Source: Dehalococcoidia bacterium (GTDB lineage: Bacteria; Chloroflexota; Dehalococcoidia; UBA2979). From it: a DNA stretch of 8,336 bases. Below, in pieces: positions 6,288-8,336 of the stretch. The translations under genes were made by a program, and so were the position numbers. The stretch is taken from contig JABIST010000182.1 of assembly GCA_018700215.1 (NCBI GenBank), forward strand, positions 1 to 8,336, read 5' to 3'. Position 1 is the first letter of the stretch. Each line of letters begins with the position of its first letter. Below the pieces are notes generated by a model. It saw only the letters and a list, made by a program, of their open reading frames with translations, made no database searches and was not told the origin of the DNA.

Positions 6288-7004
6288 GCGATTGACGGTC
6301 ACCCAGTAGGCCGGGACGAGGGACACTACCCCGAAACCGCAGTTATTGGGGTCCGGATCGGCGATCACTTTGCCCGAGAGGGCGATTGCTGAGTCGCCGA
6401 TTGGGTGCCAACTCTTGTCGCAGCCGGAGACGAATACGGCATTGTTGTAGGTGTAGCTGAGTGGCCGCACGCGCAGCAGCGAGGTGGGGATCAGGTTTCC
6501 AAAGAAGTCGATCACTTCGATTTGGACGGTGGAGCTTGAGGAGCCGGTGGACGAGGAGCCGGTGGACGCTGTGCCACCGGCAGTGGCTGGCGCTGCTGAA
6601 GCGAGGTACTTGTTGCGGACCCAGCTTGTGACTGTGCCATCGCTGAGCAGGGTCCACTCAGCGCAATCCGGCTCATCTGCGAGCACGATCTGTAGCTCTG
6701 CACCCTCGGGCCATACGCCGTCGATCCGGGATGCGTCTTCGCATGCTGAGCGGTGGCTGACGCCGACGCCGCCACTGTTTGCGATGTAGCGGGTGGTCTC
6801 TTGCTGATCGAGTGCGTCGGTCACCCAGGCAGGCTGGTTGGAGGTTGCGTCGGTGCCGGTGGTGCTGGTTGTGGTGGAGTCGCTGGTGCTGGTTGTGGTG
6901 GTTCCGTTGGCAGCGACATCTGCATCCGACGATGAGCATGCGACTGCTACCGACGCGAGGGCGATTCCGAGTACCAGCAGGAGGCGGTTAGTTATCACGC
7001 TCAT
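6285..7004 (-). CDS. Lipoprotein with SH3b-like domain and Ser/Thr-rich linkers
   Basis: A 239-residue predicted lipoprotein. The signal peptide ends in ALASVAVAC with the lipidated Cys at 23; the box is slightly divergent, having Ala rather than Leu at -3. A Thr/Ser linker (about 35-55) is followed by a region (about 70-136) containing GVGVSHRSACEDASRI, WPEGAELQIV, CAEWTLLSDGTVTSWVRNKYL. This pattern of strands fits a bacterial SH3 domain, commonly used to hold cell-wall or surface ligands. A second Gly/Ser/Thr linker (about 142-159) leads to a C-terminal domain (160-239) with two cysteines (C195, C222) that I do not recognise. ATG 7004 is chosen; GTG 7007 directly before it is equally in frame. 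There is no Shine-Dalgarno sequence, but GATAAT lies 7 nt upstream. It sits upstream of the GT2 gene on the same strand; a link to surface polysaccharide is possible but unproven. Confidence 0.82.
   Translation of the reverse strand: MSVITNRLLLVLGIALASVAVACSSSDADVAANGTTTTSTSDSTTTSTTGTDATSNQPAWVTDALDQQETTRYIANSGGVGVSHRSACEDASRIDGVWPEGAELQIVLADEPDCAEWTLLSDGTVTSWVRNKYLASAAPATAGGTASTGSSSTGSSSSTVQIEVIDFFGNLIPTSLLRVRPLSYTYNNAVFVSGCDKSWHPIGDSAIALSGKVIADPDPNNCGFGVVSLVPAYWVTVNR
6538..6567. repeat. Two tandem 15 bp copies inside the lipoprotein gene
   Basis: GAGGAGCCGGTGGAC occurs twice back to back (6538-6552 and 6553-6567). In frame on the - strand it encodes STGSS twice in the second Ser/Gly/Thr linker. 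A change in copy number would keep the frame and alter linker length. Confidence 0.85.
6861..6901. repeat. 17 bp direct repeat with 24 bp period in the lipoprotein gene
   Basis: GGTGCTGGTTGTGGTGG is present at 6861-6877 and 6885-6901. The 24 bp period is eight codons and encodes the Thr/Ser run of the first linker, next to the lipid anchor. Confidence 0.85.
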
Positions 7005-7011
7005 CACTCAT

Positions 7012-7017
7012 ATTATC
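7012..7017 (-). promoter_or_regulatory. -10-like GATAAT just before the lipoprotein start
   Basis: On the - strand GATAAT ends 7 nt before ATG 7004 (4 nt before GTG 7007). Transcription starting at the usual distance would begin at the start codon itself. No clear -35 and no Shine-Dalgarno sequence are seen. The gene also follows the nitroreductase stop by 62 bp, so read-through from that gene is possible too. Confidence 0.4.
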
Positions 7018-7066
7018 GACGCTGGTGGGCGCCTCTTCACCCTCTGATGCGTGGAGCCTAGCAAGG

Positions 7067-7576
7067 CTACAGTCCCCTGTGGCCGTCCCATGTTTGCTGA
7101 TAGACGAACTGATCAAGCTGGATCCGTTGGTCTCCGCGACCGCCGGCGGTGCCGGGGACCGGGTAGCCGAGGGTGATGGCCATTGCGACGATTGCTTCCG
7201 GGGGGAGTGAGAGCAGTTGCCGAGCGCATTCGTCGTGCTGGATGCCGACGGGGCAGCTAGCGACGCCTTCGGCGCGTGCGGCGACCATCATGTTCTGGGC
7301 GACGCGGCCAGCATCGAACGGGCGGCTGTCGCCCAGCCGCACGACGACCGCGACCATGGGGCTCTGCGGCAGGTGCTGGGTGAAGTCACCGCAGCCGGCG
7401 AGGCGCTGCTTGATTTCGGGGTCCGTTACCAGCACGAGGCGGATGGGCTGGGCATTTTTCGATGAGCCGGCCATGCGAGCTGCCTGGACGATGCGACGCA
7501 GGGCGTCCGGCTCGATGGGGCGCTGCTCGTATTCTCGGGTGTCACGCTTGGTGACGATTGCTTCGTATGCGTCCAC
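7067..7576 (-). CDS. Nitroreductase-family flavoprotein
   Basis: A 169-residue protein of the nitroreductase superfamily, FMN-binding NAD(P)H oxidoreductases that act as dimers. The N-terminal flavin-phosphate motif is KRDTREYEQRPI (10-21), replacing the usual RRSxRxF. ARMAGSSKNAQP (33-44) matches the conserved 'A-P-S-x-x-N-x-Q-P' region. FDAGRVAQNMMVAARAEGVASCPVG (87-111) is the dimer helix and FMN contact region. MAITLGYP (132-139) and the ending QRIQLDQFVYQQTW close the fold. The length is on the short side of the family. GTG 7576 is chosen for CGGAGA (7585-7590) 8 nt upstream. The substrate cannot be deduced: family members reduce nitro compounds, quinones, flavin or other small molecules. 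It is followed by the lipoprotein gene and preceded by a long structured non-coding stretch. Confidence 0.87.
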   Translation of the reverse strand: MDAYEAIVTKRDTREYEQRPIEPDALRRIVQAARMAGSSKNAQPIRLVLVTDPEIKQRLAGCGDFTQHLPQSPMVAVVVRLGDSRPFDAGRVAQNMMVAARAEGVASCPVGIQHDECARQLLSLPPEAIVAMAITLGYPVPGTAGGRGDQRIQLDQFVYQQTWDGHRGL

Positions 7577-7632
7577 GTGGGTGATCTCCGAACAGGGTTG
7601 TTGTGCCTTTACCGGCTTCTTGTGAGGATCTG

Positions 7633-7654
7633 CCGCGTGCTTAACCCTACGCGG
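7633..7654. repeat. Inverted repeat, 6 bp arms
   Basis: CCGCGT (7633-7638) and ACGCGG (7649-7654) are perfect inverted copies with a 10 nt spacer. A second ACGCGG at 7676-7681 could compete for pairing. Confidence 0.6.
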
Positions 7655-7668
7655 TGAATACTGGTTTG

Positions 7669-7696
7669 GACCGAGACGCGGCGGGGCGGCTCGGTC
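7669..7696. repeat. Inverted repeat, 7 bp arms
   Basis: GACCGAG (7669-7675) and CTCGGTC (7690-7696) are perfect inverted copies around a 14 nt GC-rich spacer. Confidence 0.65.
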
Positions 7697-7708
7697 ACCT
7701 GATCGGCC

Positions 7709-7740
7709 AGTCGACGAACAACCGCTCGAGTTCGTCGACT
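7709..7740. repeat. Perfect 11 bp inverted repeat, 10 bp spacer
   Basis: AGTCGACGAAC (7709-7719) and GTTCGTCGACT (7730-7740) match exactly. The spacing suits either an RNA hairpin or a dimeric protein-binding site (arm centres 21 bp apart, about two helical turns). Confidence 0.85.
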
Positions 7741-7860
7741 CGCAGAGAGAAGGTCCTTCACCCGCAGCGGGTCCACTGCCCTCCCTCCGGGCCGGACTCG
7801 CACGAAGTCCCTGGCGGGATTTCGGGGAACGCTAGCGGAAGCGGCCCCCACCATTGTTGT

Positions 7861-7887
7861 GAGAACCCCGGCAACGCCGGGGTTCTT
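7861..7887. terminator. Strong GC hairpin, likely intrinsic terminator
   Basis: AGAACCCCGGC (7862-7872) and GCCGGGGTTCT (7876-7886) form an 11 bp perfect stem with a 3 nt loop, extendable by a G-T pair at 7861/7887. It starts 1-2 nt after the methyltransferase stop (7889-7891) and so probably ends that gene on the - strand. The tail on the + strand (TTCTTGCT) is more T-rich than that on the - strand (TTCTCACAAC), so it may work in both directions or chiefly on +. Confidence 0.65.
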
Positions 7888-7888
7888 G

Positions 7889-8336
7889 CTATGCGGGGAC
7901 TGTGGCCAATCCTTCGACGTGGATGAAGGCGAAGAAGGCGTCTGGCCGTCGTGCCCACTCGCGCCATGCGGTGGCGTACTGCTGGAGTTCTGTTGCCGTG
8001 GCGAGGCCGTACTCGACGGCTTGTGTCGCGAATGCGGACTCGGTGGTGCGCTGTGCCCAGGAGTCGCCCCAATTCAGTACCTGGCGAGGTTGGTAGAAGG
8101 TCCAGGTGGAGGAGGACATCTCTGGTGCCTCGTAACCGGCCTGTTGTAGCCACCCGTGCAGGTAGCGTCCGGCATCGGCCTCGGCTTCGTTGCGCTGCGC
8201 AACGGCGTGGTAGAGCTGCAGCCACTGGTCGAGGCGTGGGTCGCGAGGAGCGTGCACCATCGTGCCGTAGTCGGCGTCGCGCACGGCGACGAGGCCACCG
8301 GGGCGGACGACGCGGCGCAGCTCGCGTAGCGCGCTC
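7889..8336 (-). CDS. Partial SAM-dependent methyltransferase, C-terminal part
   Basis: The frame is open to the right edge, so the N-terminal half with the SAM-binding GxGxG motif lies outside the window. The visible 148 residues begin with LRELRRVVRPGGLVAVRDADYG, the post-motif III helix and strand of class I methyltransferases (UbiE/methyltransf_11 type: 'L.E..RVLRPGG.....D'). The rest is a C-terminal cap: a helix with LDQWLQLYHAVAQRNEAEADAGRYLHGWLQQAGY, then strands with STWTFYQP, and a tail ending in EWARRPDAFFAFIHVEGLATVPA, as often seen in small-molecule methyltransferases. GTG at 8284 within the open frame is not a start, because conserved sequence continues upstream of it. A strong hairpin follows the TAG stop directly. 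The substrate is unknown. Confidence 0.88.
   Translation of the reverse strand, partial: SALRELRRVVRPGGLVAVRDADYGTMVHAPRDPRLDQWLQLYHAVAQRNEAEADAGRYLHGWLQQAGYEAPEMSSSTWTFYQPRQVLNWGDSWAQRTTESAFATQAVEYGLATATELQQYATAWREWARRPDAFFAFIHVEGLATVPA

Larger units (their letters stand above)
7577..7860. other. Long non-coding stretch rich in inverted repeats; candidate structured RNA or leader
   Basis: No credible protein gene is found here. Several perfect stem-forming repeats follow one another: CCGCGT/ACGCGG (7633-7654), GACCGAG/CTCGGTC (7669-7696), an 11 bp repeat (7709-7740), ACCCG/CGGGT (7760-7772), GGACT/AGTCC with a 7 nt loop (7794-7810) and the palindrome CGCTAGCG (7830-7837). Together with the hairpin at 7861-7887 this suggests a folded RNA of about 250 nt. 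Read on the + strand it would end at that hairpin; read on the - strand it would be a leader of about 280 nt for the nitroreductase gene. No tRNA, tmRNA, RNase P, SRP, T-box, TPP or cobalamin signature was recognised, and no strong promoter was found. Confidence 0.4.

Noticed and set aside
7640..7720. TPP-riboswitch-like bits (ACCTGATC on +, GCGTAGGG on -)
   Set aside because: They are on opposite strands and the CTGAGA core is missing, so no thi-box can form.
7790..7812. 5 bp stem with 7 nt loop resembling a tRNA T-arm
   Set aside because: The loop lacks the TTCRA consensus and no matching acceptor, D or anticodon arm is found on either strand.
7609..7854. 81-residue open frame on the - strand in the structured gap
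   Set aside because: It has no ribosome binding site, is very rich in Arg, resembles no known protein and runs across all the inverted repeats. Non-coding function explains the stretch better.
7654..7926. 90-residue open frame on the + strand across the gap and hairpin
   Set aside because: It runs through the terminator hairpin and into the antisense of the methyltransferase gene, has no ribosome binding site and shows no domain.

Overview
The window is a GC-rich bacterial chromosome segment holding nine intact or nearly intact protein genes and a partial gene at each edge. No insertion sequence, phage gene, CRISPR array, tRNA or rRNA was recognised. About half of the chosen starts are GTG, and two genes have a -10-like hexamer so close to the start codon that they may be leaderless. 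A lone bacterial RRM protein, an MsnO8-type luciferase-like monooxygenase and an orphan PilZ-tailed GT2 synthase would suit Chloroflexota or a similar high-GC lineage. That taxonomic guess is weak and rests only on gene style.

Left part (1-2033): the C-terminal part of a small membrane protein overlaps by 8 bp a YbaK/ProX-like aminoacyl-tRNA deacylase gene on the + strand. A short two-helix-region membrane protein lies tail to tail with it on the - strand. From the same promoter region a membrane-anchored thioredoxin-like protein (WCTVC) runs divergently.

Middle (2043-4192): an LLM-class flavin monooxygenase (-) and a flavin reductase-domain protein (+) are transcribed divergently from a 138 bp gap. 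They look like a two-component monooxygenase/reductase pair. Next comes a single-domain RRM RNA-binding protein, behind a good sigma70-type promoter and a leader of about 100 nt that can fold just before the ribosome binding site.

Right part (4236-8336), all genes on the - strand: a SAM-dependent methyltransferase (5' end outside the window), a nitroreductase-family protein, an SH3b-containing lipoprotein, and a cellulose-synthase-like GT2 with a C-terminal PilZ domain. The synthase keeps all catalytic, gating-loop and c-di-GMP-binding motifs, but no bcsB-like partner is present.

The most unexplained stretch is 7577-7888. It lacks a credible protein gene and is dense in inverted repeats, including a perfect 11 bp repeat with a 10 nt spacer, and it ends in a strong GC hairpin beside the methyltransferase stop codon. 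It could be a structured RNA, a long leader of the nitroreductase gene, or a regulatory/DNA-structural element.
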